This document shows, in pieces, positions 52,687 to 61,456 of a stretch of 64,000 bases of DNA (positions within the stretch are counted from its first letter, which is position 1; each line of letters starts with the position of its first letter). The stretch comes from an uncultured Leucobacter sp. GTDB taxonomy: Bacteria > Actinomycetota > Actinomycetes > Actinomycetales > Microbacteriaceae. Position numbers and translations under genes: made by a program. Location of the stretch: contig CALCJF010000109.1 of assembly GCA_937967375.1 (NCBI GenBank), positions 1 to 64,000 on the forward strand, in the 5' to 3' direction. The notes under the pieces were generated by a model. The model had not been told where the DNA came from. It worked only from the letters and a program-made list of their open reading frames with translations, and made no database searches.

Positions 52687-54513
52687 CTATACCAGCGACT
52701 CTTGCCATGCGCGATGCAGCGCGGCGAACTTGCCGTCGGCGACGATCAGCTCAGCAGGGGAGTCGTCTTCGATCACGCGACCGTGTTCCATCACGAGCAC
52801 CCGATCGGCGATCGCAACCGTCGAGAGGCGGTGCGCGATGATGATCGCGGTGCGATCGGCGAGCAGAGTCTGCAGCGCGTCTTGCACGAGGCGCTCGCTC
52901 GGAAGGTCGAGCGACGCGGTCGCCTCGTCGAGAATCAGCACGGCCGGGTTGGCGAGAAATGCCCGTGCGAACGAGATCAGCTGGCGCTGACCCGCCGAGA
53001 CCCGCCCGCCGCGCTTGTTCACGTCGGTGTCGTAGCCGTCGGTCAGCCTCGAGATGAACTCGTCGGCGCCGACAGCGCGAGCCGCGGCCTGAATTTCTTC
53101 CGAGGTTGCCGACGGTTTGCCGAGCGCGATGTTCTCTGCGACCGTGCCGCTGAAAAGATAGGCCTCTTGCGTCACCATCACGATGGCTCTGCGCAGGTCT
53201 TCGGGCGAGAGGTCGCGCAGATCGACGCCGTCCAGCGAAACGCGACCAATAGTCGGGTCGTAGAAGCGCGCGACGAGCTTTGCGAGAGTCGACTTGCCCG
53301 CGCCGGTCGTGCCGACCAGAGCGATCGTCTGCCCGGCGGGAATCGCAAGATCGCATTCAGCCAGCACCGTGCGCCCGCCGCCCGAACCGCCGTATCCGAA
53401 GCTGACCCCGTCGAAGCGCAGCTCACCCCTTGCCTCGCTGAGCTCGACGGGGTGCTGGGGATCCTCGACCGTGGGTGACTCTTCGAGCACCCCCGAAACC
53501 TTCTCGAGCGCCGCAACCGCCGACTGATACGAGTTCAAGAACATCGCGACGTCTTCGAGCGGGCCGAAGAAGTTGCGCACGTAGAGCACTGCGGCGAGCA
53601 GCACACCGATCGCGAGCCCGCCGTCAGTGACGCGCAGCGCACCCCAGAGCAACACTACGGCAACAGTGATGTTGCCCAGCAGCACGAGGCCGGGATCGAG
53701 CACGCCGAACAGGTTGATCACTCGTAGGTTGGCCAGACGATAGTCGTCAGAGACCTTAGCGAATACGCGATCGTTTCGCTTCTCGCGCCGAAACGCCTGC
53801 ACGGCGCGCATGCCCGTCATGGTCTCGACGAACTGCACGATGAGGCGCGCGCTGACCACGCGGGTCGCCCGAAATCCCTTCTGCGATTCGATGACGAACC
53901 ACCACATGAGCAGCCCGAGCGGCACGCCCATGCCCACCAGAATCAGCCCGCTGCGCCAGTCGATCAAAAACAGTGCGATGAGCGTGAATGCGCCGAGCAG
54001 CACCGCGTCGATGAGCTCGCTGAGGCTGCCGTCGAGCAGCTCTTGAATCGATTCGAGATCGCTCGTCTGCCGCGAGATGATGCGACCCGAGGTGTAGCCC
54101 TCGTGAAACTCGAGGCTGAGTCGCTGGGTGTGTCTGAAGATGCGGGTGCGCAACTCAATCATCACCGACTGTGTGAGACGGGCGATGAGCACGACGTACC
54201 AACCTGCGAGCGCCGCTCCGCCACCGCCGATGACGAGGTACGCCGCAGTGATGCCGACGGCCGGCCACCAGTCGCCCCGTTCGATTGCGAGCGGGAGGGC
54301 GTCGTCGATGCCGAAGGCGATCAGGCTTGGGCCGATCGCGCGCAGCACCGCCGAGACCACGACCACAATGACCGTGAGCACGATCAGCTTCTTGAACGGA
54401 CGCAGGATCGATCCCAGCAGGCGCAGCGACCGCCGCCTGATGGCGCGGCTCTCTTCGCGGGTGTAGCTCTCGCGATCCTCGCCGCGGGTGCCCAGCACGC
54501 TCTCGGGGCTCAT
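52687..54513 (-). CDS. Heterodimeric ABC exporter subunit with canonical Walker motifs
   Basis: The 608-residue half-transporter has an N-terminal membrane domain of six segments after a charged start, then an ATPase with Walker [11 protein letters not shown]-loop [12 protein letters not shown], Walker [11 protein letters not shown] and H-loop AHRLST. The signature is VSAGQRQ in place of LSGGQ. Thus its own Walker site is functional but its signature is degenerate. Together with the partner encoded upstream it should form one active and one inactive ATP site. The start overlaps the partner's stop by 4 bp. Substrates of such pairs are drugs, lipids or peptides. Confidence 0.93.
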   Translation of the reverse strand: MSPESVLGTRGEDRESYTREESRAIRRRSLRLLGSILRPFKKLIVLTVIVVVVSAVLRAIGPSLIAFGIDDALPLAIERGDWWPAVGITAAYLVIGGGGAALAGWYVVLIARLTQSVMIELRTRIFRHTQRLSLEFHEGYTSGRIISRQTSDLESIQELLDGSLSELIDAVLLGAFTLIALFLIDWRSGLILVGMGVPLGLLMWWFVIESQKGFRATRVVSARLIVQFVETMTGMRAVQAFRREKRNDRVFAKVSDDYRLANLRVINLFGVLDPGLVLLGNITVAVVLLWGALRVTDGGLAIGVLLAAVLYVRNFFGPLEDVAMFLNSYQSAVAALEKVSGVLEESPTVEDPQHPVELSEARGELRFDGVSFGYGGSGGGRTVLAECDLAIPAGQTIALVGTTGAGKSTLAKLVARFYDPTIGRVSLDGVDLRDLSPEDLRRAIVMVTQEAYLFSGTVAENIALGKPSATSEEIQAAARAVGADEFISRLTDGYDTDVNKRGGRVSAGQRQLISFARAFLANPAVLILDEATASLDLPSERLVQDALQTLLADRTAIIIAHRLSTVAIADRVLVMEHGRVIEDDSPAELIVADGKFAALHRAWQESLV

Positions 54514-56327
54514 CGTGGCACCTCCTCTCCGGTGTGGGTAGATCGTTCGGGGCGCTCGGTCTCGAGCGAAGAAATCAAGTAGCGGTAGTGCTCACTCGTG
54601 CGCAGCAGCTCGCTGTGGGTGCCGAGCTCGGTGACCACGCCTCCCTGCATGACCGCAACGCGGTCGGCCATCGCGACCGTCGATGGGCGGTGCGCGACGA
54701 CCAGCGCGGTCGTGTGCTCGAGCACGCGCCGAAGCGCGGCTTCGACGAGAGCCTCGGTGTCGACATCGAGCGCCGACAGTGGATCATCGAGCACGAGCAC
54801 ACTGGGCCGTGCTGCGACGACACGCGCGAGCGCGAGCCGCTGCCGCTGGCCGCCAGACAGGCTGAGCCCCTCTTCGCCGACCTCGGTGTCGAGGCCATTC
54901 GGCAGTTCGTAAGCAAAGCCAGCCTGAGCCACCTCGAGCGCCTCGTGCAGCACTCGATCTGCCTCTTGTCCGGTCACGTCGAGGTCGTCGCGACCGAGCA
55001 GCACGTTCTCCCGAACGCTTGCAGAGAAGAGGATCGGCTCGTCGAATGCCACGCCGATGTGCCGGCGCAGCTGCTCGAGCGGCAGCTCGCGTACGTCGAT
55101 ACCGTCGAGCTCGACTGAGCCCGACGTTACGTCGTACAGCCTGGTGGGCAGCGTCGTGAGCGTGGTTCTGCCGCTGCCTGTGGCGCCCACGAGAGCGAGC
55201 GTCTCGCCGGGCACGAGCGCGAGGTTGAGTCCGTTCAGCAAGTCGAGCTCGCTGCCGGGGGCATCGGCGAACCTGAAGTGCACGTCGCGAAACACGAGCT
55301 CGCCGCGGGCGCGCTCGATCGAGCGCGGATGCTCGGGGTCGGTGATCGTGATCTCGGCGTCGAACACCTCGAAGACGCGGTCGGTAGCCGTGCGCGCGTC
55401 GATCATGAACGAGAACAGAAAGCCCAGCGAGTTCATCGGCCAACGGAGCGCTGCTGCCATCGCGAAGAATGCGAAGAGTTCGCCAACGCTGAGTTGACGC
55501 ATGCCAACGAGCACCACGCCGGTCATGAGGCAGAGTCCGATTGCGAGCACCGGAACCATGTCGTACCAGAACCAGATCAGCCCGACCTCGCGAGCCTTGC
55601 GCAGCTCCGTGCTGCGCAGCGACTCGGCCTGTCTGCGAAACTGTCCGAGCGCGTGGCCGCCGCGGCCGAAGGCTTTGAGCACGCGGATGCCGTGCACGCT
55701 CTCTTCAACCGCGGTTGCGAGGTCGCCCGATTGATCCTGGCTCTTGCGCGAGAGTGCGCCGTAGACCTGCTCGAAGCGATATCCCACCACCCAGATGGGC
55801 AGCGAGGCTACGAAGAAGACGGTGCCGAGCGCCCAATGCCAGCGAAACAGCAGGCCGGTGCCGATGAGCATCGTGAGCACGTTGACGAACAGCATGATCG
55901 CGCCGAAGGTCAGCCAACGGCGAATCAGGCCGATGTCTTGCATCATGCGGCTGAGCAACTGCCCCGATTGCCAACGGTCGTGAAACGACACCTGCAGCCG
56001 CTGCAGCCGCTCGTAAAACGTTTGGCGAATCGCGAACTCGACCTCGGTCATCGGTCGCAGCACGAATGCGCGCCGCAGAAAGATGAAGAGGGCTTCCGCC
56101 ACGCCGAGCCCGAGCACCGCGAGTGTTGACCACACGATCAGCGCGCGGTCGCCCGTGAGCAGCGGGCCGTCGACGACCCACTGCAGAACGACCGGGATGG
56201 CGAGGCTGGCGAGCGAGGCGATGAGCGCTGCAACGACGCCACCGATCACGCGGGGCAGCGCAGGCTTCGCGAACGGGTAGAGCCTTGCGAGCGATCGTGC
56301 GAGTGAAAGCGAAGACGAAGAAGTCAT
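54510..56327 (-). CDS. Heterodimeric ABC exporter subunit with degenerate ATP site
   Basis: The 605-residue half-transporter has six membrane segments (about 25-300) and an ATPase with an intact signature LSGGQRQRL and H-loop VAHRPST. The Walker A reads GATGSGRTT, with Arg387 (codon AGA at 55167-55169) where Lys is expected. The Q-loop Gln is replaced ([13 protein letters not shown]), and the Walker B ends LDDPLSALD, Asp replacing the catalytic Glu. This half therefore supplies the signature for the partner's active site. A 20-codon ORF with a strong SD lies 70 bp upstream. Confidence 0.93.
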   Translation of the reverse strand: MTSSSSLSLARSLARLYPFAKPALPRVIGGVVAALIASLASLAIPVVLQWVVDGPLLTGDRALIVWSTLAVLGLGVAEALFIFLRRAFVLRPMTEVEFAIRQTFYERLQRLQVSFHDRWQSGQLLSRMMQDIGLIRRWLTFGAIMLFVNVLTMLIGTGLLFRWHWALGTVFFVASLPIWVVGYRFEQVYGALSRKSQDQSGDLATAVEESVHGIRVLKAFGRGGHALGQFRRQAESLRSTELRKAREVGLIWFWYDMVPVLAIGLCLMTGVVLVGMRQLSVGELFAFFAMAAALRWPMNSLGFLFSFMIDARTATDRVFEVFDAEITITDPEHPRSIERARGELVFRDVHFRFADAPGSELDLLNGLNLALVPGETLALVGATGSGRTTLTTLPTRLYDVTSGSVELDGIDVRELPLEQLRRHIGVAFDEPILFSASVRENVLLGRDDLDVTGQEADRVLHEALEVAQAGFAYELPNGLDTEVGEEGLSLSGGQRQRLALARVVAARPSVLVLDDPLSALDVDTEALVEAALRRVLEHTTALVVAHRPSTVAMADRVAVMQGGVVTELGTHSELLRTSEHYRYLISSLETERPERSTHTGEEVPR

Positions 56328-56397
56328 GATCCCTGAAAGAAGAGGTGCGCCGGCGGCGCAGAAGCTGGAGAACGTGAGGCGGCGAAGGCCGCGCAGT

Positions 56398-56460
56398 CTA
56401 GTGTCCGGTCAGCGGGTTGCCCGGAAGAGCAGGGGCCGCGAATGCACGGTTATCGGTCAT
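56398..56460 (-). CDS. Small ORF (20 aa) upstream of the ABC exporter
   Basis: ATG 56460 is preceded at 6 bp by AAAGGAG (minus strand; CTCCT at 56467-56471 on plus), as good an SD as any in the window. It encodes [20 protein letters not shown] and a TAG stop at 56398. No signal peptide is present. The stop lies 70 bp before the exporter start, with a TGCGCC-GCC-GGCGCA hairpin in between. It could be a regulatory leader peptide, or less likely an exported peptide. A -10-like TGTAAT lies upstream on the minus strand. Confidence 0.55.
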   Translation of the reverse strand: MTDNRAFAAPALPGNPLTGH

Positions 56461-56572
56461 GGCCTGCTCCTTTCCGGGTCGTAGGGATTACAAGAATTCA
56501 CACTATCTACTTTTGCCCGGGGCACGCAAGGGCGACTTTCGTGGGCTCGCCATCGGTTCGCTTATCGGGCGC

Positions 56573-56578
56573 TAAGCT
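56573..56578 (+). promoter_or_regulatory. -10 box of leuB
   Basis: TAAGCT, 35 bp before the leuB GTG, leaving a leader of about 28 nt that holds the SD AAGGAG. The 286-bp gap 56328-56613 otherwise contains the small ORF on the minus strand and both divergent promoters. Confidence 0.4.
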
Positions 56579-56613
56579 AATGAACGCACCCCAAAGACGC
56601 AGAAGGAGCACCC

Positions 56614-57675
56614 GTGCCACGAACCATCAAGCTCGCAGTCATTCCAGGCGACGGGATCGGGCCCGAGGTCATCCGCGAGGCGAACCGCGTGCTCGACGCA
56701 GTTCTCGACGGTGGCGAAGTGACGCTCGAGCGCACGGAGTTCAAACTTGGGGCAGAGCGCTTCCTCGAGACCGGCGAAACGCTTCCCGGGGCAGAGCAAG
56801 ACGCGCTTGCCGCGCACGACGCGATTCTGTTCGGCGCGGTCGGGGGAGTGCCCGGTGATGTTCGCCTCAAGAATGCAAACATCGAGCGTGGCCTGCTGCT
56901 GAAGCTTCGTTTCGACTTTGATCACTACGCGAACGTGCGCCCGTGCCGACTTTTTCCCGGTGTTGTGAGCACCCTCGCGAATCCAGGCGAGGTCGATTTC
57001 ATCGTGGTCCGCGAGGGCACTGAAGGCCCCTACGCAGGCAACGGCGGTCGCCTGCGCGCGGGCACGCCCGCAGAGGTGGCGACCGAGGTCTCGGTGAACA
57101 CCGCATACGGTGTCGAGCGCGTGGTTCGGTATGCCTTTGAGATGGCCGAGAAGCGGCCTCGCAAGAAGCTGACCTGGGTGCACAAGACCAACGTGCTCGT
57201 GCACGCTGGCGCGATCTGGCAGCGCGTCGTCGAGGCGGTTGCGGCAGAGCACCCGGGCATCGCAGTCGACTACATGCACGTCGACGCTGCCACCATCTTC
57301 ATGGTGCAAGACCCAGCACGCTTCGATGTGATCGTGACCGACAACCTGTTCGGTGATATTCTCACTGATCTGGCCGGCGCTATCGGCGGCGGCATTGGGC
57401 TCGCAGCCAGTGGCAACATCAATCCCACCGGTGAGTTTCCGAGCATGTTCGAACCGGTCCACGGCTCAGCTCCCGACATCGCAGGGAAGCAACTGGCCGA
57501 CCCGACCGCTGCAATTCTCTCAGCAGGCATCATGCTCGACCACCTTGGGCTTGCCGCCGAGGCCGATCGCGTGCGCGCGGCGGTGCAGGCAGACCTTGCG
57601 ACGAAAGCAGGCGGTGCCCGTCCCACGGCGAGCATCGGTGACGCGATCATCGCGCAGCTGCCACCGAGATCCTAG
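56614..57675 (+). CDS. leuB: 3-isopropylmalate dehydrogenase
   Basis: The 353-residue decarboxylating dehydrogenase of leucine synthesis starts at GTG 56614 after GAAGGAGC. Motifs: [83 protein letters not shown], and the metal/NAD block [49 protein letters not shown] with [14 protein letters not shown]. This is the actinobacterial LeuB type. ilvE follows at 48 bp, the next enzyme-level partner in branched-chain synthesis. Confidence 0.95.
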   Translation: MPRTIKLAVIPGDGIGPEVIREANRVLDAVLDGGEVTLERTEFKLGAERFLETGETLPGAEQDALAAHDAILFGAVGGVPGDVRLKNANIERGLLLKLRFDFDHYANVRPCRLFPGVVSTLANPGEVDFIVVREGTEGPYAGNGGRLRAGTPAEVATEVSVNTAYGVERVVRYAFEMAEKRPRKKLTWVHKTNVLVHAGAIWQRVVEAVAAEHPGIAVDYMHVDAATIFMVQDPARFDVIVTDNLFGDILTDLAGAIGGGIGLAASGNINPTGEFPSMFEPVHGSAPDIAGKQLADPTAAILSAGIMLDHLGLAAEADRVRAAVQADLATKAGGARPTASIGDAIIAQLPPRS

Positions 57676-57723
57676 ACTTCTACCTACACGGCCGCGGCTG
57701 CTCGCGGCAGAAAGTGAAAGACC

Positions 57724-58830
57724 ATGATTGAGTTCAGCCATTACCCGGCAACCAGGCGCAGCGACGCCGAGCGCGAAGCAGCGCTTGTCGACCCCGGCTT
57801 CGGCAAAGTATTCACGGATCACATGGTCTCGATCTCGTGGACCCGTGAGCAGGGGTGGCACGACGCCAAGGTGATGCCCTATGGTCCGATCGCCATGGAC
57901 CCCGCGGCATCGGTGCTGCACTATGGCCAAGAGATCTTCGAGGGTATCAAGGCATACCGCCACCCGAACGGTGACGTCGTGACCTTCCGCCCCGAGGCGA
58001 ATGCGCAGCGGTTGAACGAGAGCGCGAAGCGTCTCGCCCTGCCCGAACTACCCGAAGAGCTGTTTGTCCGCGCGCTCGAAGAGCTCGTGCGCGTCGACAT
58101 TGACTGGGTGCCTTCGCGAGAAGACCAGAGCCTGTACCTGCGCCCGTTCATGATCTCAGACGAGAGCTTTCTCGGCGTGCGCGCGGCAGAGAAGGCGCGC
58201 TTTCTCGTCATCGCAAGTCCAGCAGGCCCCTACTTCACCGGTGGTGTGAAGCCCGTGTCGATCTGGCTTTCAGAAGAGCACGCACGCGCTGGCCGCGGCG
58301 GCACCGGTGCCGCAAAGTGCGGCGGCAACTACGCGGCATCGCTGCTGCCGACGCGCGTTGCGCAAGAGAACGGCTGTGCGCAGGTGCTCTTCACCGACGC
58401 GGCAACAAAAGATCAGATCGACGAGCTCGGCGGCATGAACCTGTTTCTTGTGCGCGCCGACGGCAACCTCGTCACTCCCGCGCTCAATGGCAACATTCTC
58501 GACGGCATCACCCGTCGCAGCCTGATCCAGCTAGCGAAAGATCGCGGCCTGACCGTCGACGAGCGCGAGGTGACCGTGAGCGAATGGCGCGAGGGCGCTG
58601 CTGACGGATCGATCGTCGAGGCATTCGCGTGCGGCACTGCCGCAGTGATCACGCCGATCGGCGCGCTCAAGGCCGCGAGCGGCACCGTGGTTGACTTCGG
58701 CGATCGTGCTCCAGGCAAGCTCACCATGTCGCTGCGCGATGAACTTACCGGCATTCAGTTCGGCACCGTTGCGGATCCGCACGGTTGGGTGCATCAGATC
58801 GTTGCCGCCGACGTGCCAGCGAGCGCGTAG
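57724..58830 (+). CDS. ilvE: Branched-chain amino acid aminotransferase
   Basis: The 368-residue class IV PLP enzyme of the longer type found in actinobacteria and eukaryotes. Motifs: FGKVFTDHMVSISWTREQGWHDAKV, GQEIFEGIKAYRHPNGDVVTFRPEANAQRLNESAKRLALP, YLRPFMISDE, GTGAAKCGGNYAASL with the PLP Lys, and EAFACGTAAVITPIG. It makes Leu, Ile and Val from their 2-oxoacids and can start their breakdown. The SD GAAAG is 6 bp upstream. It lies between leuB and an FAH-family gene. Confidence 0.95.
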   Translation: MIEFSHYPATRRSDAEREAALVDPGFGKVFTDHMVSISWTREQGWHDAKVMPYGPIAMDPAASVLHYGQEIFEGIKAYRHPNGDVVTFRPEANAQRLNESAKRLALPELPEELFVRALEELVRVDIDWVPSREDQSLYLRPFMISDESFLGVRAAEKARFLVIASPAGPYFTGGVKPVSIWLSEEHARAGRGGTGAAKCGGNYAASLLPTRVAQENGCAQVLFTDAATKDQIDELGGMNLFLVRADGNLVTPALNGNILDGITRRSLIQLAKDRGLTVDEREVTVSEWREGAADGSIVEAFACGTAAVITPIGALKAASGTVVDFGDRAPGKLTMSLRDELTGIQFGTVADPHGWVHQIVAADVPASA

Positions 58831-58839
58831 GCGCCCAGC

Positions 58840-59637
58840 ATGAAGGTTGCGCGCTTCAGCTACGAAGGCGAGATCGGTTTCGGCATCCTTGACCATGCAG
58901 AGCATGGCGAGGGAGTCGAGATTGTCGAGTTGCTTGGGGATCCGATGGCGAGCGGCTTCGACACCACTGGACGACGCATACCCTTTGACGAGGTGCGGTT
59001 GCTTGCCCCGGTGATCCCTCGCTCAAAAATCGTCTGCGTCGGCAAGAACTACCTCGATCACGTTGAAGAGATGAAAGACGTGACGGGCATCGGTACCGCC
59101 GAGCCGCCCGCCGAGCCTCTGCTGTTCCTGAAACCCAACACCTCAGTGATCGGCCCCGGCGAGACGATTGTGCGGCCCGCTATTTCCGAGCAGGTCGAGC
59201 ACGAGGGCGAGCTCGCGGTCATCATTGGAGCCGTCGCGAAAGAGGTGCCGATCGAGCGTGCCATGCAGGTCGTGTTCGGTTTCACCTGCGCGAACGATGT
59301 GAGTGCTCGCGACCTGCAGGTGAAAGACGGCCAATGGTCGCGTGCAAAGGGGTTCGACACCTTCTGCCCGCTCGGCCCCGTCATCGAGACCGACCTCGAT
59401 CTGACCGACGCGCACATCGAGACCCGGGTGAACGGCGAGGTGCGGCAGAGCAGTTCAACGGCGCACCTGATTCACTCGGTCGCGAGGATCGTGGCGCACG
59501 CCTCAGAGGCGTTCACGCTGCTGCCAGGCGACGTGATCTTGACGGGCACCCCCGCGGGTGTGGGGCGGCTTGAAGCCGGCGATACGGTCGAGGTTGAGGT
59601 GTCCGGTATCGGCGTTCTGCGAAACACAGTGGCATGA
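58840..59637 (+). CDS. Fumarylacetoacetate hydrolase (FAH) family protein
   Basis: The 265-residue FAH-fold enzyme starts 9 bp after ilvE. An N-terminal domain of about 60 residues precedes SKIVCVGKNYLDHVEEM, LFLKPNTSVIGPGE, the metal-binding EHEGELAVIIG, GFTCANDVSARDLQ, RAKGFDTFCPLGPV and LTGTPAGVG. Members cleave or decarboxylate 2-oxo acids such as fumarylpyruvate or oxaloacetate. Here it could act on branched-chain oxo-acid by-products, but the family is too broad to decide. Its stop overlaps the next start (ATGA). Confidence 0.88.
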   Translation: MKVARFSYEGEIGFGILDHAEHGEGVEIVELLGDPMASGFDTTGRRIPFDEVRLLAPVIPRSKIVCVGKNYLDHVEEMKDVTGIGTAEPPAEPLLFLKPNTSVIGPGETIVRPAISEQVEHEGELAVIIGAVAKEVPIERAMQVVFGFTCANDVSARDLQVKDGQWSRAKGFDTFCPLGPVIETDLDLTDAHIETRVNGEVRQSSSTAHLIHSVARIVAHASEAFTLLPGDVILTGTPAGVGRLEAGDTVEVEVSGIGVLRNTVA

Positions 59638-61349
59638 CCGAGCCGCTGCCGAGTCGACGAGGTCTACTCAAAGGTGGCGGTGTGTTGGCCGTTGGGCTTG
59701 CGGGCGGTGTCGGTGCGGGTCTCGGCTTCTCTGAGCTGGCTCGACGCGGGCAAGACGGGCAAACCTATATTCCCGAGGAGTTCAGCGCGCCCAAGCCACG
59801 CGAGACTCCCGGGTTTGACCATCTGATCGTGCTCATGGGCGAGAACCGCTCATTCGATAATCTGCTTGGCTACCTCTACACACCCGAGGCACCCCCACCC
59901 GGCGGAGTGTTTGAGGGGCTCGCCTTCGGCGACTTTTCAAACCGCGCAGCAGACGGCACTGAGGTCGCTGCGCACGTCTATTCGGGGCCGACTGACCGCA
60001 TCATGCGGCAGCCTGATCCCGACCCGGGCGAAGAGTACCCCCACGTGAACACGCAGCTTTTCGGAGCACTTGACGAGCACAACAGGGGGCGTGAGGTTGG
60101 CGAAATGCGGGCCCCGTTCAATGCGCCGGCTCCGGGCAGCGAGGCGACGATGAGCGGCTTCGTGCTCGATTACGAGACAGACTTTGAGGGTCGTACCGGG
60201 CGTAAGCCCAGTGCAGCTGAACGCGACCAGATTATGGGCTCCTTTGCGCCTGAGATGCTGCCGGTCGTTTCGGCACTCGCTCGCGATTTCGGCGTGTACG
60301 ATCACTGGTTTTGTGCAGTACCGAGCCAGACATTCTGCAACCGCAGCTTCTTTCACGCCTCGACCTCGCACGGCTTTGTGACCAATCAGTACGGCACTGG
60401 CTACACGAAGTGGCTCGATGCTGCTCCTGCGCCGACGGTGTTCAACCGCCTCGAGGAGGCAGGCCTGAGCTGGCGTATCTATTTCGACGAGCTGCAATTG
60501 GTCTCGTTCACTGGTGTGATTCACGCGCCGGTGCTTGAAAAGTTCTGGAAGACCGACCGCTTCGCGACGATGGATCAGTTTGAGTCCGACGCCAAGAACG
60601 GCGAGCTGCCCGCCTACGCGTTCATCGAACCGCGAATGGTGTTCAACCACAACGACTTTCACCCTCCGGTCGGGGCGATGACCGAGAGCGACGTCTCGGG
60701 GCGAGAGGTCTACGGCGGCGCACTCTCAGACGTGCGCGCGGGCGACGCCCTGGTGCATCGTGTTTACACTGCGCTGCGCACCAGCATGTCTGAGCATGGC
60801 TCGAATTACCTGAACACGGCGCTGCTGCTCACGTTCGACGAGCACGGCGGTACCTTTGATCACGTCGCACCGCCCGAGGCAGTGCCGCCGCAGTCGGGCG
60901 CGGGCGAGATGGGTTTCAAGTTCGATCGCCTTGGCTGCCGGGTGCCGGCCGTACTGGTGTCTGCGCACGTCGAGCGCGGCAGCGTGTTCTCTGAGACCAT
61001 GCATCACGGTTCGCTCGCGGCGACCCTCAGCGAGCGCTTTGGCCTCGAAGCACTCACGGATCGTGATGCTGGGGCGACGTCAATTGCGGCCTCGTTCAAT
61101 CGCAGAGTGCCGCGCCATGTCTCGGACTGGCCTCAACCGTCTCCGGCATTCGTACCGCCAAACCCGGAGGGCGTGCATCCAGCCGATGCCGATCCAGACC
61201 GCCCCTTGAGCCCGCCAGCGAAAGGGTTGCTCGGCCTGCTGCTTGCGAAGTATGGCACGCCCGAAGAACGGGCGAACCCGCCGAAGACATTCGCGAGCGC
61301 CTACCACGCGCTGCAGAAGTACGGCTCGGGTCTTTTCGGCGCGCAGTAG
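59634..61349 (+). CDS. Secreted phospholipase C/phosphoesterase family protein
   Basis: The 571-residue protein of the bacterial phosphoesterase (PLC/AcpA) family has an N-terminal SRRGLLKG followed by a hydrophobic stretch and AGVGAGLGF-like end, a Tat-type signal. The catalytic domain begins FDHLIVLMGENRSFDNLLGYL and contains HVNTQLFGALDEHNRG, VYDHWFCAVPSQTFCNRSFFHA, IEPRMVFNHNDFHPP, TFDEHGGTFDHVAPP. Enzymes of this family remove phosphate or phospho-head groups. It is coupled by a 4-bp overlap to the FAH gene, an unusual pairing of a cytosolic and an exported enzyme. Confidence 0.9.
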   Translation: MTEPLPSRRGLLKGGGVLAVGLAGGVGAGLGFSELARRGQDGQTYIPEEFSAPKPRETPGFDHLIVLMGENRSFDNLLGYLYTPEAPPPGGVFEGLAFGDFSNRAADGTEVAAHVYSGPTDRIMRQPDPDPGEEYPHVNTQLFGALDEHNRGREVGEMRAPFNAPAPGSEATMSGFVLDYETDFEGRTGRKPSAAERDQIMGSFAPEMLPVVSALARDFGVYDHWFCAVPSQTFCNRSFFHASTSHGFVTNQYGTGYTKWLDAAPAPTVFNRLEEAGLSWRIYFDELQLVSFTGVIHAPVLEKFWKTDRFATMDQFESDAKNGELPAYAFIEPRMVFNHNDFHPPVGAMTESDVSGREVYGGALSDVRAGDALVHRVYTALRTSMSEHGSNYLNTALLLTFDEHGGTFDHVAPPEAVPPQSGAGEMGFKFDRLGCRVPAVLVSAHVERGSVFSETMHHGSLAATLSERFGLEALTDRDAGATSIAASFNRRVPRHVSDWPQPSPAFVPPNPEGVHPADADPDRPLSPPAKGLLGLLLAKYGTPEERANPPKTFASAYHALQKYGSGLFGAQ

Positions 61350-61456
61350 CTTGCAGCCGACGAAAGCCCCAGCAGATTTTCAGCCACGGGGGCGGTTCCT
61401 GAATATACATTTGCTGGGTTGCAGATGTTCTGCGCGCTGATGATGGAAGGCTCGGA

